From: B4-G1 sp964393895
GTDB lineage: Bacteria > Chloroflexota > Anaerolineae > B4-G1
Direction of reading: 5' to 3'
Length of the DNA stretch: 22,262 nucleotides
Assembly: GCA_964393895.1 (NCBI GenBank)
Contig: CAYMWP010000079.1
Coordinates: forward strand, 1-22,262
Translations under genes and position numbers: made by a program
The notes under the pieces: model-generated
Databases searched by the model: none
Seen by the model: the letters and a program-made list of their open reading frames with translations, nothing else
What the model was told of the DNA's origin: nothing
In this document: positions 6,847-14,271 of the stretch, in pieces
Layout: each line of letters starts with the position of its first letter
Position numbering within the stretch: position 1 is the first letter of the stretch

Positions 6847-7739
6847 CGACGCGCAAATTACTAAAACAGCTGCTGACTAACCCACTCTCCCTGACGGGGA
6901 TCATCTTGATCCTGTTCTTTGCTTCCGTCGCGATATTCGCGCCGTTCATTGCCCCTCCTCCTGAACGGGCGCGTGACCCGTATGATATGCCTCGCCTGGG
7001 ATGGACGGCGGAGCCAGAGCCGCCGAGTAAGGAGGCCTACTTTGGCACCACCGAGGGACAGTACGACATCTTTTACGGCGTGGTGTGGGGCACGCGGCTG
7101 GCGTTCAAGGCGGGCCTGATCGTGAGCGTGGCGACGCTGGCGGTCGGGTTGGTGATAGGGACGACGGCCGCTTACTATGGAGGGTGGGTGGATGAGGTCT
7201 TGATGCGCATCGTCGAGATCTTTCAGGCCTTTCCCTTTCTCCTGGCCGCCATCACGACGGCTGCTGTCCTACAACCCAAGCTGGGGCGCGGTATCTGGAC
7301 GCCCGTAATCGCGCTGATCGTTTTTGGCTGGCCCAGTTATTCCCGCCTGATCCGGGGTGACGTTCTGTCGGTCAAAGAGCGGGAGTACGTGCTGGCGGCC
7401 CGTGTGACCGGGGCCAGCGACTTTCGCATCGTCCTGCGCCACGTGTTGCCTAACGCTATCTTTCCCCTGCTGGTAGTGGCCTCAATGGACATTGGCACTT
7501 GGGTGCTGAGCTTTGCGGCGCTGAGTTTCCTGGGCCTGGGCGTGCAGCCGGGCTACTCTGACTGGGGACAGATCATATCCTTTGCCCGCAACTGGATTCC
7601 GGTGCTGGCGGAAAAGTGGTTCATCATCTTTTTTCCTGGGATGGCGATCACGTTCTACGTGTTGGGTTGGAATCTGTTGGGGGATGCCTTCCGCGATATC
7701 CTCGACCCGCGTATGCGTGGGTCGCGCGGAGCGGCGTGA
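6843..7739 (+). CDS. dppC: Peptide ABC transporter permease, DppC/OppC type (first pair)
   Basis: This 298-residue partner permease is translationally coupled to the preceding one by an ATGA overlap. The first helix is at about 17-38, followed by an external segment with DPYDMPRLGW and FGTTEGQYDIFYGVVWGTR, the family signature before the transport domain. Further helices lie near 88-112, 126-144, 152-168, 205-230 and 258-280. The EAA loop is at 181-205 (EYVLAARVTGASDFRIVLRH). The C-terminal GWNLLGDAFRDILDPRMRG is characteristic. It ends the first transporter operon; a perfect-stem terminator follows about 150 bases downstream. Confidence 0.95.
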   Translation: MTTRKLLKQLLTNPLSLTGIILILFFASVAIFAPFIAPPPERARDPYDMPRLGWTAEPEPPSKEAYFGTTEGQYDIFYGVVWGTRLAFKAGLIVSVATLAVGLVIGTTAAYYGGWVDEVLMRIVEIFQAFPFLLAAITTAAVLQPKLGRGIWTPVIALIVFGWPSYSRLIRGDVLSVKEREYVLAARVTGASDFRIVLRHVLPNAIFPLLVVASMDIGTWVLSFAALSFLGLGVQPGYSDWGQIISFARNWIPVLAEKWFIIFFPGMAITFYVLGWNLLGDAFRDILDPRMRGSRGAA

Positions 7740-7886
7740 GGTGCGTTTCAAGTTGGCAGACCGATCTTTTGACGGCTCGTGCGTTTGCACGCTCCCAAGA
7801 ACCTGCAAGGGGGGCCGGAATCCATGCCTGGCAGTTTCTCGCCGCAAGAAGAACGTGTAGGGTTCTGCCCCCCTGACAATGCTGGC

Positions 7887-7923
7887 GAATAAAGGGAGTG
7901 GCTAGAGGCCACTCCCTTTATTC
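7887..7923. terminator. Bidirectional intrinsic terminator between convergent genes
   Basis: A 16-bp perfect stem pairs GAATAAAGGGAGTGGC (7887-7902) with GCCACTCCCTTTATTC (7908-7923) around the loop TAGAG. The A/T ends give a U-containing tail in either direction. It lies between the plus-strand permease ending at 7739 and the minus-strand gene ending at 7997, so it can serve both. The rest of the 257-base gap (7740-7996) shows nothing else. Confidence 0.85.
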
Positions 7924-7996
7924 TTGGATCGTGGGAGAGGCGAATTTGCGCCCCGTTATACTCTGGCTCGTCGTGTGCTGGACGGGGTGGGTTTTG

Positions 7997-9181
7997 TCAG
8001 GTATTCGCTTCTGCGCATTGATCTACCGCCACGGGTGTAGTCCCTCGAAAGCGGCACTCGATCTCGAAACCGGTGTCAAATCGGGCCGACATAAAAATCC
8101 ATGCGCCATGCTGGCTCGATCTGGTCGAGGCGAAAGTTTCGCCGAGTTGGTCGCTGTGATTGTTTAACCACGTGATCACCGCTTCATCAACGACCAGAGA
8201 GGGATCATCGCCGTTCAACCAGGCCCGCTCGCCGTACAGCCCGGCCCGAACCAATTCATTCATCCAGTCTTGGTACGTATCGGAGATGGGGCTACAGTAT
8301 CCTACCTGGCCGGCCGTGGTCAGGCAACGCAGGCTAAACCCGTTGTCGAAGGCGATGTCCGCCAGGCCGGTGTAATAAGTGTCCAGGTCGTACTCCACCA
8401 GGTGAACCGTATATTGATCCGAGAGCCGCTCGCGGTGACGGGCCACGCTGAAATAGTTCAACCCGCTCGATTCGGCCTCTTCGTCCGTTCCGGCCAAGAC
8501 AAGGGTGACGATTTCATCCGTGGTTTGCTGGAGAGCGCGTAGAGGTTGGTTGACCAGGTCGTCGGTGGCCCAAAAGATGGGAAGGGTGAGCGGAGTGCAC
8601 GCCAAGAGCGCCAGCCACGCCCGGCCTCCGATCTTGCCGCTGGGCGTGATTTGATCCCAGATCCATCCCACGACCAGGCGTTCGACGATGCCAGCCGCGG
8701 CGCCCATTCCGGCGCCTATCACTGTTACGAGAGCCGTTCTCGTCGCGGCCGAACTGCCATAGGGAAAGATGACCAGCCCCCACAGCTCCCGGTCCGCGAG
8801 CCACGCTGCCAAATTGCCGCCGTCGAATGGGACATGTCCCGCAACCATTCCCATCAGCGCGCCGGCCGTCGCCCACAGGGCGGTGGAGACGACCATGGAA
8901 GAGGACGCGACCGCGAACCGGCCGGTCAGGCTAGCGATGATGATGGCGAGCGGCATACCCAAAAGTAACTTGTTCCACGCCAGGGCCACAGAGTGTGAGG
9001 AAAGCAGCAGCGCGTCGTATCCCCACGTGAGCAGCGCAAAACTGAGGCCAAAGACCAGGCCGTACATAGTTCCAGCCGACAGGAAGCGTTTGCGTGTGTC
9101 TCGTTCGTTCACCGTTGTTCTAGGGAAGCGGTTGTCAATCATTCCGTTCTCTCCTTTTGCTTTTTCCACCATGTATACCAT
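7997..9181 (-). CDS. Multi-pass membrane protein with a C-terminal soluble domain, function unknown
   Basis: I do not recognise this 394-residue protein. The first two-thirds are hydrophobic, with likely helices near 36-56, 70-88, 92-115, 132-142, 146-172 and 188-206. They are rich in Gly/Ala, as in a packed helical bundle. From about 210 to the end there is a soluble, acidic domain with cysteines at 286, 296, 376 and 389 that could pair if exported. No catalytic motif was noticed. Two starts are possible: the ATG at 9181 (TAGGAG 7 bases upstream) and an in-frame ATG at 9142 (AAAGGAG 8 bases upstream); the longer was kept. A TACAAT on the minus strand (plus 9218-9223) could be its -10 box. 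It is monocistronic and convergent with the transporter operon. Confidence 0.8.
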   Translation of the reverse strand: MVYMVEKAKGENGMIDNRFPRTTVNERDTRKRFLSAGTMYGLVFGLSFALLTWGYDALLLSSHSVALAWNKLLLGMPLAIIIASLTGRFAVASSSMVVSTALWATAGALMGMVAGHVPFDGGNLAAWLADRELWGLVIFPYGSSAATRTALVTVIGAGMGAAAGIVERLVVGWIWDQITPSGKIGGRAWLALLACTPLTLPIFWATDDLVNQPLRALQQTTDEIVTLVLAGTDEEAESSGLNYFSVARHRERLSDQYTVHLVEYDLDTYYTGLADIAFDNGFSLRCLTTAGQVGYCSPISDTYQDWMNELVRAGLYGERAWLNGDDPSLVVDEAVITWLNNHSDQLGETFASTRSSQHGAWIFMSARFDTGFEIECRFRGTTPVAVDQCAEANT

Positions 9182-9241
9182 TTATCGTCTCCTATGGTTC
9201 AAGACGCCGGTATGTGAATTGTATCCTATCGGCGTGGACTA

Positions 9242-9359
9242 CCGGCCAAGCAGTAATTCCCGTTTTAAAGCCGCACCGCCGTAAAACAGACGGTGCTGGC
9301 TAGTTTTTTCCTATGCACCTAAGCTAGAATTGCCAAAACGGGAATTGCTGCCGGCCAAG
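9242..9359 (+). mobile_element. 100-bp MITE-like element with 16-bp inverted ends and 9-bp target duplication
   Basis: The direct repeat CCGGCCAAG occurs at 9242-9250 and again at 9351-9359. Exactly between them lies a 100-bp unit (9251-9350) whose ends are CAGTAATTCCCGTTTT and AAAACGGGAATTGCTG, reverse complements at 15 of 16 positions. Internally a stem AGCCGCACCG pairs with CGGTGCTGGCT (one bulge, about 9269-9300) and is followed by a run of six T, like an intrinsic terminator. No ORF is inside, so it is non-autonomous and would need a transposase elsewhere. The structure is read directly; mobilisation is inference. The IS family is unassigned. Confidence 0.8.
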
Positions 9360-9489
9360 TTGGAGCAAGAGCGATAGAAAACATTGGGCTGAAGACGTAT
9401 TGTGGAGATGAACCAACGAGCCGCCAGCGGGGTATTATCAATGGACGCTACTGGAATTGTCTCGCATATACCGTTGAAGGGAGGCCAAC

Positions 9490-10536
9490 GTGATACAGTA
9501 CATCGTTCGTAGGTTGCTGATCTTGCCATTTATCATGTTACTCGTGACGTTCATCCTTTACCTGCTCCTACATCAACTCCCTCCCGAGCAGCGCGCAGAG
9601 ATATACCTGCCCACTTTGAAACCCAATACAACTCTCGAGGAAAGAGCCGAGATCATTGAAGACATCATTGAACGGTATGGTTTCGATGAGCCGTTTCTGC
9701 TCCAATATATAACTTGGTTGCGTAACCTTCTGGCGGGAGAATGGGGTTATGCGCCATCGTGGGGACAACCTGTTCTGAGAGGTCTCTTGCGGCGCGCTCC
9801 GGCAAGCGCCGAACTGGCGCTCGCCGCGACAATCCCGGCTATTGCGTTGGCGCTTACGATAGGTAGTCTGGCTGCCCGGCGCTATGGTCGCTTTCCCGAT
9901 CACGTCGTCCGTACGGTTGCCTTTGTAGGCTGGGCTTTTCCCTCCTTTATCCTCGGTTTGATACTGATCAATGTCCTTTACGCCTGGCGCGGCTGGTTTC
10001 CTCCCAACCGTTTGAGTATGTGGGCCGAGCACTTTGTCGCGGGGGAGAGCTTTCGCGTCTACACCGGGATGTATACTGTGGATGCGCTGCTGAACGGCGA
10101 CCTAAAGTTATTCGCGGACGCTGTTCGACATTTGGTGTTGCCTGCATTTACGCTGGCTGTCGCGCAGTGGGCGCTGCTCACGCGCATCATGCGTTCCTCG
10201 CTGCTGGACGTGCTGGGGGAGGACTATATTACCACTGCCCGGGCCAAGGGCGTGCGCGAGCAGACGGTCATCAATCTCCACGCCCGCCGCAACGCGATTC
10301 TCCCCTTGATCTCGACCGGCGGCGTCACAGTCTCGTTGCTCATCAGTGGGATCGTCGTGGTCGAAACCATCTTTAACTTTGCCGGCCTTGGGTATGCGGC
10401 GACTGAGGCCATTTTAGCCGTTGATATTCCGGCCGTGGTGGGGTTCACTCTCTTTGTCAGCCTTGTCACCGTGCTATCGAGCCTGGTCGCCGATATTGCC
10501 TGCGCCTTTGTTGACCCTAGAGCTAGAACGTACTGA
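9490..10536 (+). CDS. Peptide ABC transporter permease, DppB/OppB type (second pair)
   Basis: This 348-residue channel subunit is clearly paralogous to the permease at 5779. Both share the N-terminal YIxRRL helix, the long loop with TVDALLNGDLKLFADAVRHLVLP, and the EAA region DYITTARAKG (255-264) followed by VINLHARRNAILPL. It ends with FVDPRARTY. The start is GTG at 9490 with AAGGGAGG at 9477-9484, 5 bases upstream. Its upstream region holds the MITE-like element. No ATPase or binding-protein gene is adjacent, so it must borrow those subunits from elsewhere, possibly from 1073-3078 and 17596. The next gene starts 48 bases downstream. Confidence 0.94.
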   Translation: MIQYIVRRLLILPFIMLLVTFILYLLLHQLPPEQRAEIYLPTLKPNTTLEERAEIIEDIIERYGFDEPFLLQYITWLRNLLAGEWGYAPSWGQPVLRGLLRRAPASAELALAATIPAIALALTIGSLAARRYGRFPDHVVRTVAFVGWAFPSFILGLILINVLYAWRGWFPPNRLSMWAEHFVAGESFRVYTGMYTVDALLNGDLKLFADAVRHLVLPAFTLAVAQWALLTRIMRSSLLDVLGEDYITTARAKGVREQTVINLHARRNAILPLISTGGVTVSLLISGIVVVETIFNFAGLGYAATEAILAVDIPAVVGFTLFVSLVTVLSSLVADIACAFVDPRARTY

Positions 10537-10584
10537 GCGAGTGTATCAGAGACACCGAGGTGCGCGGGACGGAGGTATGTGTAG

Positions 10585-11535
10585 ATGAGTAGTTTCAGAA
10601 CTGTGCGCATAATGCTCTCGAGCGCGGTCAAACGCATAACGTTGAACCCAGAGTTGCTGTCTGGTATTCTGATCGTTCTGGTGTTCGCTGGCTTCGCTGT
10701 CGCGGCGCCTCTGATCGCGCCGCCCGAGGGAGAGGATCCCTACATGCTCCCCAAAGATGGCTGGGATAACGTCCCTCATCCGCCTAGCCCAGAGCACCCG
10801 TTGGGCACGATGCCTGACCAGTACGATATGCTGTACGGGCTCGTCTGGGGCACTCGAGTTGCTTTCCGGGTGGGAGTGATCATCACTTTGGGCCGGGCAC
10901 TGATCGGCGTTCTCGTAGGCGTGGTTTCCGGTTACTATGGGGGGATGCTCGACGCGCTGATGATGCGGGCGACGGACGCCTTCCTCTCATTTCCCATCGT
11001 GGCGGCTGTTTTGGTGATGTTGAGTGTCTCGGTGGACGTGTGGGAGCTTCGGCTGGGCGAGGGTGACCGCGCCATCATCCTGGCGCTCATCTTGTTTGGT
11101 TGGATGCAATACGCACGGCTGGTGCGTGGAAACGTGTTGGTCGAGCGGGCGAAGGAATATGTGAGGGCGGCCGTATCCATAGGCGCTGGGGACGGGCGTA
11201 TCATTTTCCAGCACATCATCCCTAACGCCACCCGGGGACTGTTTGTCCTCTTTGCCTCTGACGTCGGCGCGATGGTCGTGACGGTGGCTGCACTGACTTT
11301 TATCGGCCTCTCTGGAGGCGAGCCAACGGCCGATTGGGGAGCGATGCTGCAAACCTCTCGTGACTGGATCATTGGAGCTCCAACCGAGGCTTTCAAATAT
11401 TGGTATACGTACATATCGCCCAGCGTAGCTATCGTGTCGTTCTCGATTGGGTGGAGCCTCATCGGCGATGGTCTGCGCGAGTCCCTGGATCCCCGTCGCC
11501 GGAAAATTTTGCGGCGCCGCCGGAGTCGGAGATAG
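10585..11535 (+). CDS. Peptide ABC transporter permease, DppC/OppC type (second pair)
   Basis: This 316-residue partner of the preceding permease is paralogous to the gene at 6843. It shares NPELLSGILIVLVF (first helix, about 21-45), DPYMLPKDGW (51-60), the signature GTMPDQYDMLYGLVWGTR (74-91), SGYYGG (115-120) and an EAA loop at about 190-214 (EYVRAAVSIGAGDGRIIFQH). The C-terminal GWSLIGDGLRESLDPRRR is typical, then extends into an unusually basic tail (RRRKILRRRRSRR). The ATG at 10585 follows GGAGGT (10571-10576) by 8 bases. A two-codon ORF, ATG TGT TAG, lies in between and is probably meaningless. A repeat-filled gap follows. Confidence 0.94.
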   Translation: MSSFRTVRIMLSSAVKRITLNPELLSGILIVLVFAGFAVAAPLIAPPEGEDPYMLPKDGWDNVPHPPSPEHPLGTMPDQYDMLYGLVWGTRVAFRVGVIITLGRALIGVLVGVVSGYYGGMLDALMMRATDAFLSFPIVAAVLVMLSVSVDVWELRLGEGDRAIILALILFGWMQYARLVRGNVLVERAKEYVRAAVSIGAGDGRIIFQHIIPNATRGLFVLFASDVGAMVVTVAALTFIGLSGGEPTADWGAMLQTSRDWIIGAPTEAFKYWYTYISPSVAIVSFSIGWSLIGDGLRESLDPRRRKILRRRRSRR

Positions 11536-11580
11536 TCGTTGAGGACGAATGGGAGTTCGCGGCTATAATGTTATTCTCGG

Positions 11581-11753
11581 GTAACTGCTCAGCCTGTCAT
11601 TGCGAGCCGCGCTTTTTGCGGCAGCCTGCCCAGAGCGTAGCGAAGGGAAGCAATCTCCAATTTCCCAAGTGAGGATTGCGCCTCTCGTCTGCGAGAGGCT
11701 GTCGCTCCGCTCCTCGCAATGACGGGCAAGAACTGCATTGGTTGAGCAGTTAC
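11581..11753 (+). repeat. Nested repeat unit A: GTAACTGCTCA arms around a GTCATTGCGAG repeat
   Basis: Outer arms GTAACTGCTCAG (11581-11592) and TTGAGCAGTTAC (11742-11753) match at 11 of 12 positions in inverted orientation. Inside are inner arms GTCATTGCGAG (11596-11606) and CTCGCAATGAC (11713-11723), perfectly inverted. These inner arms enclose GAAGCAATCTC-like words. The inner part belongs to a very widespread class of bacterial intergenic repeat. It has no coding potential. A TATAAT at 11564-11569 precedes it but has no good -35 at normal spacing. Confidence 0.75.
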
Positions 11754-11764
11754 ATTCTCGGATC

Positions 11765-11904
11765 GTAACTGCTCAGGTCAGACCTCCGAGGTCTTTGACA
11801 ACCGTTTCGCCCACTGCAAATGTTTAAAACGGCCAATGTTTTGCGCTCGAATAAGCTGCAATGAGACCTCGGAGGTCTAAATAACTACCAAGCTGAGCAG
11901 TTAC
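11765..11904 (+). repeat. Nested repeat unit B: GTAACTGCTCAG arms around AGACCTCCGAGGTCT arms
   Basis: Outer arms GTAACTGCTCAG (11765-11776) and CTGAGCAGTTAC (11893-11904) are perfect inverted repeats. Inner arms AGACCTCCGAGGTCT (11780-11794) and AGACCTCGGAGGTCT (11864-11878) are exact reverse complements, and each is itself nearly palindromic. The outer arms are the same family as in unit A, while the cargo differs. Both copies are bordered by an (ATT)CTCGG word. The unit would form a large hairpin. It lies upstream of the MoxR operon. Confidence 0.8.
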
Positions 11905-11919
11905 CTCGGATCAATAAAC

Positions 11920-12009
11920 GTGAACTCGTTCACCCTCGATAACAGAGATGTAGGGCGGTTTTGCTGACCGCCGTTGGTCAGATAGCATGGTGTATTTCTG
12001 GAGGCTTTC
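11920..12009 (+). promoter_or_regulatory. Leader of the MoxR operon with two overlapping hairpins
   Basis: GGCGGT (11954-11959) can pair with ACCGCC (11967-11972), or CTGACC (11964-11969) can pair with GGTCAG (11976-11981). The two stems share bases 11967-11969 and exclude each other. A GTGAACTCGTTCAC palindrome lies at 11920-11933. GGAGG at 12000-12004 is the ribosome site for the ATG at 12010. No clear promoter was found. Regulation by the alternative stems is only a possibility. Confidence 0.3.
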
Positions 12010-12969
12010 ATGTCCCAAGTTCAGTCCTTCGCCGAGCGCGTGATTGAGAACATTGAGCGTGTGATCGTCGGCAAGCGCGCCACCGTGGAACTGGCCGTGA
12101 CCGGCCTGCTTTGCCAGGGGCACCTGTTGATAGAGGACGTGCCCGGAGTGGGCAAGACGGTGCTGGCCCGCAGTCTGGCCCGCTCGCTGGGTTGCTCGTT
12201 CAGCCGTATCCAATTCACGCCCGACATGCTGCCCAGCGACGTGACCGGCGTTTCCATCTTTAACCAGGCCGATCACCAGTTCGAGTTTCGACCGGGGCCG
12301 GTGATGGCCCAGATCGTCCTGGCCGACGAGATCAATCGCGCCACACCCAAGACCCAGGCCGCTCTGCTGGAGGCTATGGAGGAGCGCCAAGTCACTGTGG
12401 ATGGCGCGACACACTTTTTGCCGCGCCCCTTCATGGTACTGGCTACTCAGAATCCAATCGAGTACGAGGGCACCTTCCCGCTTCCCGAAGCGCAACTGGA
12501 CCGCTTCTTACTGCGCGTTCGCTTGGGATACCCCGAGGTAGAGGCCGACGAGGTCAACATCCTGAGACGGCAGCAATTCCACCACCCGCTGGAGGATCTG
12601 GAACAGGTTGTCTCGGTGAAGGAACTGTCCCGGTCACAGGAGGCGGTAAAAGAGGTGTACGTAGCTCCGGCCGTGGAGCGTTATATCGTGCGCCTGGCGC
12701 GCCAGACCCGCGAACATGCCGAGGCATATCTGGGCGCCAGCCCGCGCGGTAGTCTGACCTTGTACCGGGCCGGGCAGGCGCGGGCCGCCATCCAGGGTCG
12801 GGAATTTGTGCTCCCGGACGACGTCAAGGCTTTGGCCCTGCCGGCCCTGGCCCACCGCGTGATACCCGGCCCGGCGGCGCGCCTGCGAGACGTGACCGCC
12901 GAGCTCATCGTGCAACAAGTCGTGGACGAGATGCCGGTGCCTGGCGGAGACCTGACCGGCAAAGAGTAA
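12010..12969 (+). CDS. moxR: MoxR-family AAA+ ATPase
   Basis: This 319-residue cytoplasmic AAA+ protein belongs to the MoxR group, whose members are thought to remodel or activate partner proteins, often with DUF58/VWA partners. Motifs are Walker A GVGKT (46-50), Walker B VLADEINR (103-110), sensor 1 LATQNP (144-149, Asn148), an arginine-finger candidate in AQLDRF (161-166, Arg165) and sensor 2 GASPRGS (242-248, Arg246). The lid domain follows and ends near 305. The ATG at 12010 has GGAGG 5 bases upstream. It is followed after 3 bases by the DUF58 gene and then the transglutaminase gene, the standard three-gene arrangement. The exact substrate is unknown. Confidence 0.95.
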   Translation: MSQVQSFAERVIENIERVIVGKRATVELAVTGLLCQGHLLIEDVPGVGKTVLARSLARSLGCSFSRIQFTPDMLPSDVTGVSIFNQADHQFEFRPGPVMAQIVLADEINRATPKTQAALLEAMEERQVTVDGATHFLPRPFMVLATQNPIEYEGTFPLPEAQLDRFLLRVRLGYPEVEADEVNILRRQQFHHPLEDLEQVVSVKELSRSQEAVKEVYVAPAVERYIVRLARQTREHAEAYLGASPRGSLTLYRAGQARAAIQGREFVLPDDVKALALPALAHRVIPGPAARLRDVTAELIVQQVVDEMPVPGGDLTGKE

Positions 12970-12972
12970 GAG

Positions 12973-14271
12973 ATGCTCCGCTTTGTCCGCAACTCCCCTT
13001 CGCTGCGTGTGGTGCTGATGCTGTTCGCCCTCAGCCTGTTGGCTTTGGCAGCTACGGGCGCGCCCATCTACTCCCGTCTGAGTTACCTGTGGGGGCTTCT
13101 TTTGCTGGGGAGTGGAGCCTGGGCCGCACAGTCGCTGCGAGGTGTGAGTGTGCGGCGCGAGACGCGAATCCGGCGCGCTCAGGTGGGACAGATCTTTCAG
13201 GAGCGATTCGAGGTCCAGAATAGGAGCCGCCTGCCGCGCATGTGGCTGGAGGTGGACGACCGATCCACCTCGCCGGGCTCGCGGGGATCGTGTGTGCTTC
13301 CCCTCATTTGGGGAGGTCAACGCTGGCCCTACCGGACGCGCATTCCCTTGTTGCAGCGGGGCGTGTTTACCCTGGGGCCGACGGTGATATCGTCGCGTGA
13401 CCCATTTGGCCTTTTCCCGGTCAGCCGCACCGTGCCGCCTAGTGGTTCCCTATTGGTGTACCCTATGACGGTGGAGGTGCACGCCTTTCCCAACCCGTCG
13501 GGACTGCTGCCTGGTGGGGAGGCGTTGCGCCGCCGCACGCATCAAGTGACCCCGAATGCAGCGGGCGTGCGCGAGTACGAACCCGGTGATTCCCTGAACC
13601 GCATCCACTGGACGAGCACGGCGCGGAGGGGACGACTGATGGTCAAGGAATTTGAGTTGGACCCCCTGGCCGAAGTGTGGATTCTCCTGGACGCCGCTCG
13701 AGAGGTACAGGCCGCCCTGCCTCAACCCCCGCTCGTTTCCTCCGTAGACGTGTTGTGGCGCTCTTTGACGCAGGCCCTGACCCAGGTGGTGCTGCCTCCA
13801 TCCACCGAGGAGTATGGGATAAGCATCGCTGCCTCGTTGGGGCGTTACTTTTTGCGGCGTAAACGAGCAGTGGGCCTGGTGAGCTGTGGGCGGTCTCAAT
13901 CTCTGGACGTGTTGCCTCCCGATCGGGGAGGACGGCAGTTGGGCAAGATATTGGAGGCCCTGGCGCTGTTACACGCCGAGGGAGAGCTGTCCATCGCGGC
14001 CCTGGCTACGGCCCAGGCCCAACACCTGCCGCGTGGCAGCACGGTGATCTTGATCACCCCCTCCGTTCGGGAGGAGGTGGCTCTGACCGTGGACGTCTTG
14101 CTGCGACGAGGATTGCGGCCAGTGGCCGTCTTGCTTGATGCCGCCTCGTTCGGCGGTCCGCCAGGTACGACGGCGCTGGCGAATACTATCGAGATGCTGA
14201 ATGTGCCGGTGTGCCGAGTAGTGAGTGGCGCAGACCTGGGAGCTTCTTTGAGCGCGACAAATGGCAAATGA
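12973..14271 (+). CDS. DUF58 domain protein with two N-terminal membrane helices
   Basis: This 432-residue protein is the usual partner of MoxR ATPases. Two hydrophobic segments (about 11-31 and 36-54) anchor it, followed by a beta-rich region (60-170). The DUF58 core motif VREYEPGDSLNRIHWTSTAR is at 199-218, with GRLMVKEFE at 220-228. A von Willebrand A-like fold then begins at VWILLDAARE (235-244). Its DAA replaces the DxSxS metal site of true VWA domains, so metal binding there is doubtful, as in many DUF58 proteins. The start lies 3 bases after the moxR stop, with only a weak AAGAG ribosome site, suggesting coupling. The stop overlaps the next start (ATGA). Confidence 0.9.
   Translation: MLRFVRNSPSLRVVLMLFALSLLALAATGAPIYSRLSYLWGLLLLGSGAWAAQSLRGVSVRRETRIRRAQVGQIFQERFEVQNRSRLPRMWLEVDDRSTSPGSRGSCVLPLIWGGQRWPYRTRIPLLQRGVFTLGPTVISSRDPFGLFPVSRTVPPSGSLLVYPMTVEVHAFPNPSGLLPGGEALRRRTHQVTPNAAGVREYEPGDSLNRIHWTSTARRGRLMVKEFELDPLAEVWILLDAAREVQAALPQPPLVSSVDVLWRSLTQALTQVVLPPSTEEYGISIAASLGRYFLRRKRAVGLVSCGRSQSLDVLPPDRGGRQLGKILEALALLHAEGELSIAALATAQAQHLPRGSTVILITPSVREEVALTVDVLLRRGLRPVAVLLDAASFGGPPGTTALANTIEMLNVPVCRVVSGADLGASLSATNGK

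Noticed and set aside
9269..9308. Stand-alone intrinsic terminator
   Set aside because: The hairpin and T run lie inside the 100-bp MITE-like element and no plus-strand gene ends upstream, so it is listed as part of that element.
11581..11904. CRISPR-like array
   Set aside because: The repeated words are inverted pairs around different cargo, not regularly spaced direct repeats with unique spacers, and no cas gene is present.
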